From positions 315,188-379,187 of the forward strand of contig CAUQXC010000003.1 of NCBI GenBank assembly GCA_963522175.1: 64,000 nucleotides of DNA, in the 5' to 3' direction. Origin of the DNA: CAKAHY01 sp963522175. GTDB lineage: Bacteria > Bacillota > Clostridia > Lachnospirales > Lachnospiraceae. This document shows, in pieces, positions 45,800-55,107 of the stretch (position 1 is its first letter; each line of letters begins with the position of its first letter). Below the pieces are notes generated by a model. The model ran no database searches. It had not been told where the DNA came from and was given only the letters and a program-made list of their open reading frames with translations. The position numbers and the translations under genes are program-made.

Positions 45800-48700
45800 A
45801 TCCGGTTCCCTCCCATTGCTTACGATTTCGTCTGTAATCCTCAATGGATATATTTTTTAGTTGAGAGATGTGCGTGATATCGTTATGAGACACAAAGCCT
45901 ACATGAGATATGAACGGTTCAATCGTCGATATTTTTAGGAGCGGAGTAACAACCAACAATTGGAATCTCATTTTTTCAAAAAGTGACAGACCGAATTTTG
46001 CCGATTCATCCGAACTTTTCAGGAAGGCCTCATCAATAACAACCAATCGGAACGAAGAACCTTGATTCTCTTTTTTGTTCAACTTATAATTATACGCAAG
46101 ACTCGCCGCCAATATCGTATACGCCAGCTTTTCTTTCTGTCCGCCGGATTTTCCGTCCGAATCGGAATAATGCTCATATTCTTCATCATTCTCATTGTAT
46201 CTTTCCGTTGCTGAAAAGATAAACCAATTTCTGACATCCGTCACTTTTGCCGTCCAGCGTTTGTCCGCTTCCACAAAATCAGGTCTCCCTTTGAAGCGAC
46301 CGATAATCTCTTTAATTTGCTTAAACTTTTGTTCTATCAAGCTGTCATCCATAGCCGTCATTCCTTCGGTGCAAGATTTCAGCTGCATTTTGAACGCCCG
46401 AATATCCTGTTCAACCGTGTCTTCACAATTCAAAGTAATATATCTTCCAACATTATATGGAATACTTTTGAGCGACTGATTGATCTCCGCTATACGCTCG
46501 GCAATCTTCTTACTGTTACTGTGTAGGGTGGCGTGAAAAAGTGAAATATGACGGATAATTTTCCCCTGCAATTCATTTTTGAAATTCGCTTGATATTTGG
46601 GAAGGTTGTCATACAGAAGTCGGTCAAGCATATCCGAGTACTCTTTGAGAGATTCTATTTCATCCGTCATTTCAAAAGTTTCATTCGGATATTCTCTTTT
46701 GAAATTCATCATAGATTTCTCAACTTCATTTTTCAGATTGCTCGCGCCTTCTTGAAAGTTGGATCTTCTTTTAACCAAGTTGTTATTATATTCTTTTTCA
46801 TATTTCTCGTTGTAAATTAATGCGATGGATTTTTTTTCAAGATAATTTGTAAAGTCTCTCTCTAAAAAATCATAAATCTTTCGGTCTTCTTCATTTTCTT
46901 TATTGAGTTTCTCATCATTTTCATTTTGTTTGCTGACGAGTTGTTCCAATTCATGATCCAGCTTTCCCTCTTGTTTGTACCAATCTTCCCTTTTCTTCTC
47001 GGATTTTTTCAGTTCCTCTTCTTTTTTAATTTTTTGATTTTCCAAATCCGCTAAAATATCATTGCTTCTATTGATTTGAGAAATGCGCTCCTTCTTTTCG
47101 AAAATGATTCTCTCGACACTCAGTACATCAATTGTTTCATGACTCAAGTATTCCATCAGCATGTCCGAAGCACGCAGCAAATTATCCTGAGTTTTCTTCC
47201 TTTTTTTTATCATTTCATTTTGATCATTAAAACCTTGAATTTTCTCTTTTATTTGTGAAAGCTCTTCTTCCAACGCTTCAATTTTCTTTTTATTTGAAAA
47301 TCCGAGAACATATCTCATTCGGTTTTTGATATTGTGTCGATCGTCTTTTTCATGTCGTTGACCCGATTTGATTTGTCCATGAATCGTTATCGCCTTGCCC
47401 TGTCGTCTAAAATCATCGAGCGTATCACAACAGATATGTTGAAATCGCTGACTCAAGTCATTGGTAAGCCATTGTGTAAATATACTGTCCTGTTTCACCG
47501 TCAACTTGCTTGACACCGATGCGACATCCTCAAAATTAGACATCTGCCGCCGAGAATCTTTTCCCACTTTGAAATAAACCAGTTTTGTCCCCAGATTTTT
47601 TTTGTTTACCCATTTAGAAACACTTTCATAATGCTTCTCGGGTACCAAAAGCGAGATGGCAAAGCTGTGAACCAATCTCTCAATTGCACCTTCCCATTGA
47701 ATTTCAGATTGTTTGACTTCCAAGAGCTCTCCGGCAAATGCAATTTCACTTGTGTCGATTTTCATATCAGCGCAAAGATTCTCTCGCAATTCAACAAGTT
47801 TTGACGGGATGTTGGATGTTCGCCCGATGAGCGATTCTATCTCCGCCTGCGATTCACTTTCTCGTTCTTTATACTTCTTAATCTCCAATCCTACTGCAAC
47901 AAGTTCTTCATTAAGCTCATTGTTTTTCTTTTCCAGTTCCTGTTTTATTTGTGGCAACTTCTGTCTGTTAAAATCATAGTCCTCCGGTTTAATTCCGGAT
48001 TTCAACCCTAAACAATCTGCATGTTCATTATATCTTGAGAGCGAAAAAGTCTTTTCTCTCAACTCTTTTTCCCTACTTTTTATTTCGTTTTCAAGAATAG
48101 CAAGTTCATTTCCTCCGTTTTGATTGATATTGTTCTCTATAATTTTTATTTCACTTTTTATTTTGGATTGATTTTCATCTTCCAACCGTATTTTGTAATT
48201 GAGTCTTTCTTTTTCTTGCTCCTTCTCGGAAATTTGTTGAGCAAAAATATTCTTATATTTACCGGCAAACCAAATTTCATTGCTGTTGATCGCCAAACTC
48301 AATGTACCGATATCATCCATCTTTTTAAGATATTTCAGACCCTTTTCATGAATGGGTGTCAGTTTTTCGATTTGGCTTTTTGCTTTGATGACTGCTTCAT
48401 ACGCACTATTGAGATTCGTGTAATGTTTCAGCAGCTCGTCAATTTCACCTTGGATATCTTCTTTTTCAAGCATGCTGTTACGAACAAAATCGTTGAGCGC
48501 TTCAACTTTTTTCATAGAAATCGTCTGTTGAAATAAGTCGATTGCCTGTTCGCTGACTTCACCTAAATGCTTACGATAGAATTCGCCATAGTTGCTGAAA
48601 CTGTCGAAAACTTTGGCTCCTTTTTGTCGTAGGCGATTCCTTAAAGCTCTGACATCCGATCCGAATCTTGAAAAATCTTCCGAGATGAACATTTCTCTTT

Positions 48701-49130
48701 CGGAAACTACATATAATTTGCTCGGCTCGGAATCGTTATCTTTAAACCAAAAGAACATCGATAAACTGATAATTTTGTTTTGTACTTCGTCTTTAAAGGT
48801 TGCTAAGATAACCGAATAATTTTTTTCATCTCTCAGTTTTTCCGGCTTACCTTTTCCTTCATGTGCATATTTTCTTCCGTAATATCCCAAAACATAGGAT
48901 TTTGCGGTTCTTTCTTTTGCCGAAGCGTCCGCCGCTTTGTTGTATGCCAACCTTCTGGGCTGCACCAACAAGGTAGATAGAGCATCGACAATCGTGGATT
49001 TTCCCGACCCCGAGTCCCCCGTCAAAAGCGAGGTATGTCCTTCCGGATTGAAGCGCCAAATCGCCTTGTCAAAGGTTCCCCAATTGTAAATTTCAAGATT
49101 GTGTAATCTTATGCCCAACACTTTATTCAT
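45783..49130 (-). CDS. jetC: Wadjet type I subunit JetC (SMC-like ATPase)
   Basis: A 1115-residue SMC/MukB-type ATPase. Walker A is GDSGSGKST (about 38-46). Long coiled-coil arms (about 230-450 and 620-900) surround a hinge-like middle. The C-terminal head has the signature KSGGQKEKLAY and Walker B FRLVVIDEAF. The ATG at 49130 follows CAGGAG and overlaps the jetB stop by 8 bp. It is the loop-extruding motor of the complex. Confidence 0.93.
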   Translation of the reverse strand: MNKVLGIRLHNLEIYNWGTFDKAIWRFNPEGHTSLLTGDSGSGKSTIVDALSTLLVQPRRLAYNKAADASAKERTAKSYVLGYYGRKYAHEGKGKPEKLRDEKNYSVILATFKDEVQNKIISLSMFFWFKDNDSEPSKLYVVSEREMFISEDFSRFGSDVRALRNRLRQKGAKVFDSFSNYGEFYRKHLGEVSEQAIDLFQQTISMKKVEALNDFVRNSMLEKEDIQGEIDELLKHYTNLNSAYEAVIKAKSQIEKLTPIHEKGLKYLKKMDDIGTLSLAINSNEIWFAGKYKNIFAQQISEKEQEKERLNYKIRLEDENQSKIKSEIKIIENNINQNGGNELAILENEIKSREKELREKTFSLSRYNEHADCLGLKSGIKPEDYDFNRQKLPQIKQELEKKNNELNEELVAVGLEIKKYKERESESQAEIESLIGRTSNIPSKLVELRENLCADMKIDTSEIAFAGELLEVKQSEIQWEGAIERLVHSFAISLLVPEKHYESVSKWVNKKNLGTKLVYFKVGKDSRRQMSNFEDVASVSSKLTVKQDSIFTQWLTNDLSQRFQHICCDTLDDFRRQGKAITIHGQIKSGQRHEKDDRHNIKNRMRYVLGFSNKKKIEALEEELSQIKEKIQGFNDQNEMIKKRKKTQDNLLRASDMLMEYLSHETIDVLSVERIIFEKKERISQINRSNDILADLENQKIKKEEELKKSEKKREDWYKQEGKLDHELEQLVSKQNENDEKLNKENEEDRKIYDFLERDFTNYLEKKSIALIYNEKYEKEYNNNLVKRRSNFQEGASNLKNEVEKSMMNFKREYPNETFEMTDEIESLKEYSDMLDRLLYDNLPKYQANFKNELQGKIIRHISLFHATLHSNSKKIAERIAEINQSLKSIPYNVGRYITLNCEDTVEQDIRAFKMQLKSCTEGMTAMDDSLIEQKFKQIKEIIGRFKGRPDFVEADKRWTAKVTDVRNWFIFSATERYNENDEEYEHYSDSDGKSGGQKEKLAYTILAASLAYNYKLNKKENQGSSFRLVVIDEAFLKSSDESAKFGLSLFEKMRFQLLVVTPLLKISTIEPFISHVGFVSHNDITHISQLKNISIEDYRRNRKQWEGTGFEKMD

Positions 49131-49728
49131 CCGCAATTTCTCCTGTTTCCGAATCTCTTTTAGCATAATCAATATAAGCTTTCAATTTTTCATCAAAATC
49201 CTGCAACCATTGCGCTTCGATAAAAGTTCGCAGCAAAGGAATGATTTCATAGTCGTCATTGGAGTTTTTAAGAAGACGAATGAAGCCCATTTTCTCAATC
49301 GCATTGATTTCCGCTTCAATTTCTTTTCTCTGTTTCGCTTCATCGTTTGTGTTTTTTAGATAAGGAAGTACTTTTTCAATGATAGATGCTTTAGAAATCA
49401 CATATCTTCCCGAATCACTGTTTTTATTCAGTTCAATCAGTTCCTTCCGAAGTAATACCAAAATAAGACTCGTCAGATATTTTAATTGTCTCTTCGTCAT
49501 TAGTCTAGGTAAGGGTTTTTGCTCCTCTCCGTAGTCAATTTGTTTTAAGTAGGCATAACCGTCTTGAGTGGAAATTATCAATTGCAGACCGATTTTGGAA
49601 ACATAATCTTCGATATATACCTGTTGTTCCAAAATCGTATTCCATATTCTCACATCGCTTGCTTCATTGACGACTCCTTTCAATAATGCAATAACCGCTT
49701 CTGAAAACGCATATTCATTTATATCCAT
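49123..49728 (-). CDS. jetB: Wadjet type I subunit JetB (DUF4194)
   Basis: A 201-residue winged-helix subunit analogous to MukE. The sequence AFSEAVIALLKGVVNE, IEDYVSKIGLQLI and GYAYLKQ fits the DUF4194 pattern. It lies 21 bp after jetA, with AGGAGAC before the ATG, and its stop overlaps jetC. Confidence 0.9.
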   Translation of the reverse strand: MDINEYAFSEAVIALLKGVVNEASDVRIWNTILEQQVYIEDYVSKIGLQLIISTQDGYAYLKQIDYGEEQKPLPRLMTKRQLKYLTSLILVLLRKELIELNKNSDSGRYVISKASIIEKVLPYLKNTNDEAKQRKEIEAEINAIEKMGFIRLLKNSNDDYEIIPLLRTFIEAQWLQDFDEKLKAYIDYAKRDSETGEIADE

Positions 49729-49749
49729 CTTGTCTCCTGATTCTTTTCT

Positions 49750-51219
49750 CTAATTTTTTTGCTCCTCACTCAGATATATGATTCTGGGGATTTTTGCTCG
49801 CACCCTCTCCGATTCCGAATTATCATATTCAATATATTCATACTGTCCGTCTTCACTCTTTAGTTTTACTTTTTGCTCGAGTGCAAAATATGAGGTCAGC
49901 TCGGTTAATCCGTATTTAAGCGGATATTTTTTAAGAATCTCCGCCAGTCCGACTTCATTTCTATTCGTCAATTCACAGTTGATATTCCTGATTAATTCTT
50001 CTTTATCCACATAAATATGAGAATATAAAGAATCCTCCGCCTCCTCAGCCGTGCCATAATTGATATCTTCATCCATCAGTTCAACTTTTCGTGGCGGTGA
50101 AAATAGATTTCTGTCCATCGGTAAGTGAATATCCGCTTTTACCTCGTCAATGTGTTGAATATTCTGTTTGATTAATTCCCCTCTCAATTCCAACGCTTTA
50201 ATTTCAATACTTTTTATCAGTTGGTTGATGCGTTTTTCTTCATCAAGATAGCTTTCATCCACATATCTTCTCAACTGCTCGGACATTGTTTCAACCGTAT
50301 CCCAGACTTGATTACTGCCTTCCAGCCAATCACTCACAATGTCCTTCATTCCGCTTTGCTCCACAATGTCACTCAGAGTCTCAATTTCTTTAAGCCCTTC
50401 CATCGTATCGTCAAACCGCGCTCTCGCATCACTTGACATTATAAAATTAAAAAAGGCATCAAAGCTCTTACCTTGATCCGATTGATAGATATCATTTTGT
50501 TCCGAAAAATAATCACCTATCAACTCCCCTTTACTTCGATCCCATTTTGCAATTTTCTCCCGCATATCTTGATTAAGTTCCCGGAAATTCTGTTCAACCG
50601 CACGAAAATCAGAAAGAATTTCCCTTGCCATATGAGAAGCTTGTAAAAATCTTTCCTTTATTTGCGTAGGTTCTAAATTCCTTATATCCCCTTTTTGGAC
50701 AAGTTCAATTTCTTTTTCTATCTGCTCCTTTTTCTTTTTCAACTCCATTAACTTAAGCTCCGGATCCGTTTGTGTCCCTGAAATAATCTGTTCCAACAAA
50801 TCAAATACCGTAATGAGTCTCGATTCTGTACCGATAAAGCTTTCCGGTTTAAGGGATATCAACCATTCAATCGCTTTCTCCGCAGAAGAACTTAAATCAT
50901 AGTGAATCTCTTCTTCATTTTTGGGATAAAATCTTCTGAGCCAGCCGAATGAATCATCCGACCATTCCATAAGATAATCCTTCGCCCGCTTATTATTATC
51001 TCGAATATGGGGAATGAGTTCCATATGGTTTTCAAGTTTGCCGATTAAAAGATGCTCCGGCAACTTTCTATGATTCGGAAGAACAAATTCTTTATAAAAA
51101 AAGGACAGTACAAAGGAAGCATTGTCCGATGCCAACAATCGCCAGGTAGGATGATGCTCTCGTAAATTTTTTAGAGATTCATAAGTCATATATTCCTTAA
51201 GATCCATCCGCGTTTTCAT
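49750..51219 (-). CDS. jetA: Wadjet type I subunit JetA (DUF3375)
   Basis: A 489-residue kleisin-like (MukF-like) subunit. It starts with YESLKNLREHHPTWRLLAS, typical of DUF3375, followed by helical and coiled-coil regions (about 150-330) and a C-terminal winged-helix part (AEILKKYPLKYGLTELTSYF). The ATG at 51219 follows GGAGAGGAG; an in-frame ATG at 51207 is an alternative. It is the first gene of jetABCD. Confidence 0.92.
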   Translation of the reverse strand: MKTRMDLKEYMTYESLKNLREHHPTWRLLASDNASFVLSFFYKEFVLPNHRKLPEHLLIGKLENHMELIPHIRDNNKRAKDYLMEWSDDSFGWLRRFYPKNEEEIHYDLSSSAEKAIEWLISLKPESFIGTESRLITVFDLLEQIISGTQTDPELKLMELKKKKEQIEKEIELVQKGDIRNLEPTQIKERFLQASHMAREILSDFRAVEQNFRELNQDMREKIAKWDRSKGELIGDYFSEQNDIYQSDQGKSFDAFFNFIMSSDARARFDDTMEGLKEIETLSDIVEQSGMKDIVSDWLEGSNQVWDTVETMSEQLRRYVDESYLDEEKRINQLIKSIEIKALELRGELIKQNIQHIDEVKADIHLPMDRNLFSPPRKVELMDEDINYGTAEEAEDSLYSHIYVDKEELIRNINCELTNRNEVGLAEILKKYPLKYGLTELTSYFALEQKVKLKSEDGQYEYIEYDNSESERVRAKIPRIIYLSEEQKN

Positions 51220-51307
51220 CTCCTCTCCGGATAATTTCTTCCTGCTCCGCTTTCAGTTCCATCTAAGGATAGTTCCTCTTCAAGATTCTCTTTGTAAATC
51301 CGTTCTT

Positions 51308-51336
51308 AGTATACCAAATCTCAGTTCCAAAAACAA
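51308..51336 (-). promoter_or_regulatory. Likely promoter of jetABCD
   Basis: On the minus strand TTGTTT (complement of 51331-51336), a 17-bp spacer and TATACT (complement of 51308-51313) lie about 90 bp upstream of the jetA ATG and about 90 bp from the decayed IS. Confidence 0.55.
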
Positions 51337-51521
51337 TTACCGTGCCTCTTTTTCACTTGTACTTTGGACAGTTTATCTTTACTTTCTTTTCAATCCGGTT
51401 TGGGAAATTTGGAACTGTCAATATTAGGACTATAATGGTCTCATAAATCAAGACACTTTTTCAGACAATTTTTAATGAATCTGATATACTAAAATCAGTA
51501 TGAAAGTGAGGATTCATTAGT

Positions 51522-51869
51522 ATGTCCGGACAAAGAAGAAATTTTAGTGCCAAATTTAAATCAGATCTTGTAATTGAGTTGCTTAAGGGTGAGAAAGATC
51601 TCAACACACTTGCAACAGAGAACAATATCCAACCAAACCTGCTCCGTAATTGAAAAAAAGAATTCCTTAACAATGCTTTCGCTGTGTTTGATGACAAGCG
51701 TGAGGAAAATCCCAAGGATAAGCTTGCTGAAGAATGCAGGGAAAAAGCAGAGTATGCCAAAAAGGTTGGTCAGTTAACCATGCAGGTTGACCGGCTCAAA
51801 AAAAAATCCGAAGAAATTTGTGGACCTGACTACGAGAGTATGTTTAGTCCAAAACCTTTTGACAACTAA
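51522..51869 (+). pseudogene. IS3-family OrfA with internal TGA
   Basis: The HTH transposase subunit starts MSGQRRNFSAKFKSDLVIEL. The frame is broken by TGA at 51651-51653 where NLLRN-x-KKEFL suggests a tryptophan codon (TGG to TGA). The leucine-zipper-like rest (KVGQLTMQVDRLKKK) continues to 51869. Confidence 0.75.
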
Positions 51870-52679
51870 AGAAATACCTGCTTCTATCGGAGCAAAGCTG
51901 CTTGATATCAGCCGTACAAGCATCTACTATAAGGGTTCTCCTGTATCGGATAAAGAACTAGCCTGTAAAGAGATTATTGATCATCTTCATACAAATAATC
52001 CTACATGGGGTGCAAGATAAATGTCTGCACAACTCAAAAACAGAGGACATCATGTAGAGCGCCGTAAAGCACGTCGTTATATGAGTGAGATGGATATTTA
52101 CCCAATCTATCCGAAGATGAATCTCTCAGAGCGTATGCAACAGGCTAAAGTATGCCCTTATCTTCTCCGTAACGCAGTTATAGACGCTCCAAATCAAGCG
52201 TGGTCTATAGACATTACATATATACCAATCAGACACGGCTTTCTGTATTTGACTGCTGTAATTGACCGGTACAGTCGCTGCATCGTTGGTTGGGAAGTTG
52301 ATGATACGCTTGATACCGGAATGGTTATCAATGCCCTAAAAAAAAATCATTTGCTGTAGCAAAACCACATATTCTAAACTCGGATCAAGGTTGCCGGTTT
52401 ACAAGCCGGCCATACATTGACTTTGTAAAAGAAAATGATATCCACCAGAGCATGGACAGAAAAAGCCGCCGGGCTGACAACATCATGATTGAGCGTTGGT
52501 TTCGCAGCTTCAAATATGAAGAAGTTTATCTGACGCAGTATAACAACATCAAGGAAGCCGGAACTGCGATTGGACGTTACATCCATACTTACAACTTTGA
52601 AAGATACCATTCTGCCCTTGATTACAAAACACCGGCTGAATGCTACTATCCGGCGATGCTCTTGCCATATGTAGCTTAA
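51787..52679 (+). pseudogene. IS3-family OrfB (DDE transposase), multiply disrupted
   Basis: The rve transposase has catalytic parts WSIDITYIP, LNSDQG and MIERWFRS, ending HSALDYKTPAECYYPA. It is broken by TAA at 52018-52020 (GAR-x-MSAQL, probably CAA to TAA) and by a frameshift in the A-run near 52338-52347, after which the frame continues as AVAKPHILNSDQG. It cannot make active transposase. Confidence 0.8.
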
Positions 52680-52799
52680 TGCATATATGCAGCTGGGGAG
52701 TGTTCCACTATCCTCCCCTTACACTCTATTACCTATCAATCATATCAGTTCATCATAAAAATCTAAAATTTTTGTCTTGACAACTGAGCCACTATAGTC

Positions 52800-53066
52800 T
52801 TCTGAAACATATTTCATATTTTCACCAAGTTCATAGCAACGATGTAAAGCATCAAGTTTTATTTCTAGAGGTGGATTGCGTGGATGCTCCGGAGGATTAT
52901 CAACTCTAGGGTATTCTTTTCGTATCTTAGGAGGAAGTTTTTCTTCGCTTATCCACTTATAAAGATTCCTTCTAGTCGAATATCCTAAAATTCTGATAGT
53001 TTTCGTTACAGATTCTGTTTGATGATATAGGCGTAATGCTATATCTTTTTGTTATTTTGAATACAT
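52800..53066 (-). pseudogene. Interrupted IS3-type OrfA remnant
   Basis: A helix-turn-helix transposase subunit reading from ATG 53066: DIALRLYHQTESVTKTIRIL, RRNLYKWISEEKLP, LDALHRCYELGENMKYVSED. A TAA follows the fourth codon, and the end is cut by the IS at 52799. Upstream (about 53085-53115) is a possible terminal repeat of this older element (GCGCAAAAACCCGGACACTTATT on the minus strand, in part). Confidence 0.6.
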
Positions 53067-53168
53067 CAATGACTACTTTCAGAACCCTAATAAGTGTCCG
53101 GGTTTTTGCGCACACCTCCGTCTCAAGTCATGTGCTTTTGTATAAAGCTTAACATTTAATGATTTTCA

Positions 53169-53543
53169 CTATCCTCTAAAACCTATCTCTTTTGCAACTC
53201 TTTTTATCTGTTGAATAAAAACATCATTTTGACGTTCATCTGACATATCTTTAATTGGAGTTGTAGCCCATCTGTATATTTGTTCGATGCTCCCATAACC
53301 CCTTTTAAAGATTTTTGCATACTTTAAACAATTATATTTAGTTGGTGCATCTGCCAGTATAATTTTTAGTTCTTCATCCTTCCAACTTTTTCCTTTATTT
53401 GATGTATCACGTAAATGTTCATTTTCTTTTTCAAATTCAATAATAATATTAGAAACAAAATTCATTTTTTCATCAAATCCCATATCATCAATATTTTCAC
53501 CTAGTAAATCAAACATGCTTTCCTTGTAATCATTCTTCTTCAT
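53169..53543 (-). CDS. SANT/Myb-like domain protein (124 aa)
   Basis: A small protein with SWKDEELKIILADAPTKYNC and FKRGYGSIEQIYRWA in the second half, a SANT/Myb-like helical motif common in short proteins encoded next to restriction and mobile genes. The N-terminal half is acidic and helical. GGAGG precedes the ATG. It probably binds DNA; the function is not known. Confidence 0.6.
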   Translation of the reverse strand: MKKNDYKESMFDLLGENIDDMGFDEKMNFVSNIIIEFEKENEHLRDTSNKGKSWKDEELKIILADAPTKYNCLKYAKIFKRGYGSIEQIYRWATTPIKDMSDERQNDVFIQQIKRVAKEIGFRG

Positions 53544-53608
53544 ATAAATAAAATCTCCTCCAATAAACTGGTCTTAAGTCAATATAGTGGACACCGAAAG
53601 TGCGACTT

Positions 53609-54508
53609 TTACACCGCACCTTCAGCATGAACTGCTTCCGGGGTCTTGTAGCCTAAGCTACTATGAGTTCGCCGGCGATTATACCACGACTCAATATATT
53701 CAAAGATGCTTGCATAAGCTTCTTCTGAATTTTTGTAAACTCTGCGATAAACCTCTTCTTTCTTCAAAAGGGAATGGAAGGATTCTATGCAGGAATTATC
53801 ATAAGGACATCCCTTACGACTAAATGAATGATGGATTTGCTTCTTCGCAAGATATCTCTCAAACTGGTCACTTGTGTACTGTGTACCTAAATCACTATTC
53901 AGGATAATTCCGGATGGATCCTGTACATTTATGCATGCATTTTTAACTGCCTTGACTGCTAAATCTGCAGTCATAGTGGTTCCATATGCCCAGCCAATAA
54001 TCTTACGACTGTAGAAATCCATTACGGAGGCAAGATATGTCCACCCCTCTTTCTGGGTATGGATATAGGTTATATCGGTGCACCATTTTTGATTGATTCC
54101 GGTGGCTGTAAAGTCCTGTTTCAATAGATTTTCTTTTTCAATAACCGGTTTGTTATCCGAAAAGTGACGATATTTTTTGATTACAACCGAACAAATGCCA
54201 AGAAGTGCCATTCTTCGCTGAACTCGTTTAAGGCTGACATGCCAGCCTTTTTCCAATAATTCTCGATGAATCTTAGGGGCTCCATAACGTCGTTTGGTAT
54301 CATAATAAATCGCTAAAATATCTCCATCGAGTTTCTGATTTTCAAAATCTCGCTTCGATTCTTTATGGTTCAGGCATTTGTAATAAGTACTTCGGTTGAT
54401 TTCGAGAACTTTGCAAATGATTTTAATGGGATAGCGGTCTTGATATTTCGTTATGAAGGATACGATTTCATCTATTGTTTTCTGGCGAATATAGCGGTAG
54501 CTTTTTTT
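53609..54508 (-). CDS. IS3-family transposase OrfB, made by -1 frameshift
   Basis: The rve/DDE transposase. An independent ATG at 54256 (EKGWHVSLKRVQRRM) would give 215 residues, but the frame is open back to about 54508 and carries the family N-terminal part (YPIKIICKVLEINRSTYYKC, YGAPKIHRELL). Catalytic pieces: WCTDITYI, LNSDLGTQY and NSCIESFHSLLKKE. The full form should be an OrfAB fusion by -1 shift at the A7 run (54502-54508 on the complement). Confidence 0.85.
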   Translation of the reverse strand, partial: KKSYRYIRQKTIDEIVSFITKYQDRYPIKIICKVLEINRSTYYKCLNHKESKRDFENQKLDGDILAIYYDTKRRYGAPKIHRELLEKGWHVSLKRVQRRMALLGICSVVIKKYRHFSDNKPVIEKENLLKQDFTATGINQKWCTDITYIHTQKEGWTYLASVMDFYSRKIIGWAYGTTMTADLAVKAVKNACINVQDPSGIILNSDLGTQYTSDQFERYLAKKQIHHSFSRKGCPYDNSCIESFHSLLKKEEVYRRVYKNSEEAYASIFEYIESWYNRRRTHSSLGYKTPEAVHAEGAV

Positions 54509-54750
54509 AATATTTCATTCTCCATTTCAAGTTGCTGGATTTTCTTCTGTAGTTCCTTGTACTCTTTGAGTGAAATGGATTGTTCTTCATCCATCTCAAT
54601 CGATGGAGCATACAGCTTCTTCCATTTATAGATTGTTTGCTCAACCAAGCCATATTCTTCTGCGAGCACTGCAACAGGTTTACCTGCCAGATACAAATCG
54701 ATGATCTGTCGTTTAAATTCTTCGGTATATCTTTTACCATTGTGGGCCAT
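54472..54750 (-). CDS. IS3-family transposase OrfA
   Basis: A 92-residue HTH protein: YTEEFKRQIIDLYLAGKPV, EYGLVEQTIYKWKKLY, then a leucine-zipper-like LKEYKELQKKIQQLEMENEILKKA (in part). The ATG at 54750 is the most likely of three in-frame candidates (others at 54762 and 54792) and none has a strong site. The slippery A7 run lies within its last codons. Confidence 0.85.
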   Translation of the reverse strand: MAHNGKRYTEEFKRQIIDLYLAGKPVAVLAEEYGLVEQTIYKWKKLYAPSIEMDEEQSISLKEYKELQKKIQQLEMENEILKKATAIFARKQ

Positions 54751-54807
54751 AGTGAAACACATTCTTTCTAACAAGATTATACTGTGTCGCACTTTTTGTG
54801 TCCACTA

Positions 54808-55107
54808 AATCATACTAACAGCATACTGTGTTTTCAACGGTTTTGCGACAGTAATATATTTGCTTCTGTCATACCAACTCTTCTTGCTCTACTATTCATT
54901 ATATCCCAAAGCGTTCAAATTACTGACTTCTCATTCTTTAAGTGCTGGGAAAATCATCTGATTTCGACTCGTTTTTAAATTTTTTTGCCCGTTCCAGTCC
55001 CAGTTCCAGCATTACTTGGATAAACTCAATTTACAAATCTCATATACCTAACTTTCAAAGGGATTAAATATACCTGCTACTATGAATTTCTATCGTGTCT
55101 AACACCA
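54808..55107. other. 300-bp gap between the IS and the HerA gene, gene debris only
   Basis: On the minus strand a short open stretch (VMLELGLERAKKFKNES) without a start could be debris of a lost gene. No promoter, terminator or RNA gene is clear. The sequence follows the stop of the HerA gene. Confidence 0.35.

Larger units (their letters stand above)
51428..52799 (+). mobile_element. Decayed IS3-family insertion sequence
   Basis: About 1.37 kb, bounded by imperfect inverted repeats of some 28 bp: GACTATAATGG at 51428 and GACTATAGTGG read inward from 52799, both continuing to TCAAGACA. The right end cuts through an older transposase gene (52800-53066). It contains OrfA and OrfB remnants. I could not define a target duplication. 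Confidence 0.75.
53585..54807 (-). mobile_element. IS3-family (IS150-group-like) insertion sequence, apparently intact
   Basis: About 1.22 kb with imperfect inverted repeats TAGTGGACACCGAAAGTGCGAC (in part) at the left and TAGTGGACACAAAAAGTGCGAC (in part) inward from 54807. It contains orfA and orfB on the minus strand, joined by a frameshift signal. Both frames are open and carry the expected motifs, so it may still be active. No clear target duplication is seen. Confidence 0.8.

Noticed and set aside
51522..51869. Reading the in-frame TGA of OrfA as recoded tryptophan or selenocysteine
   Set aside because: OrfB in the same IS carries a further nonsense codon and a frameshift, so simple decay explains it; no recoding element is seen.
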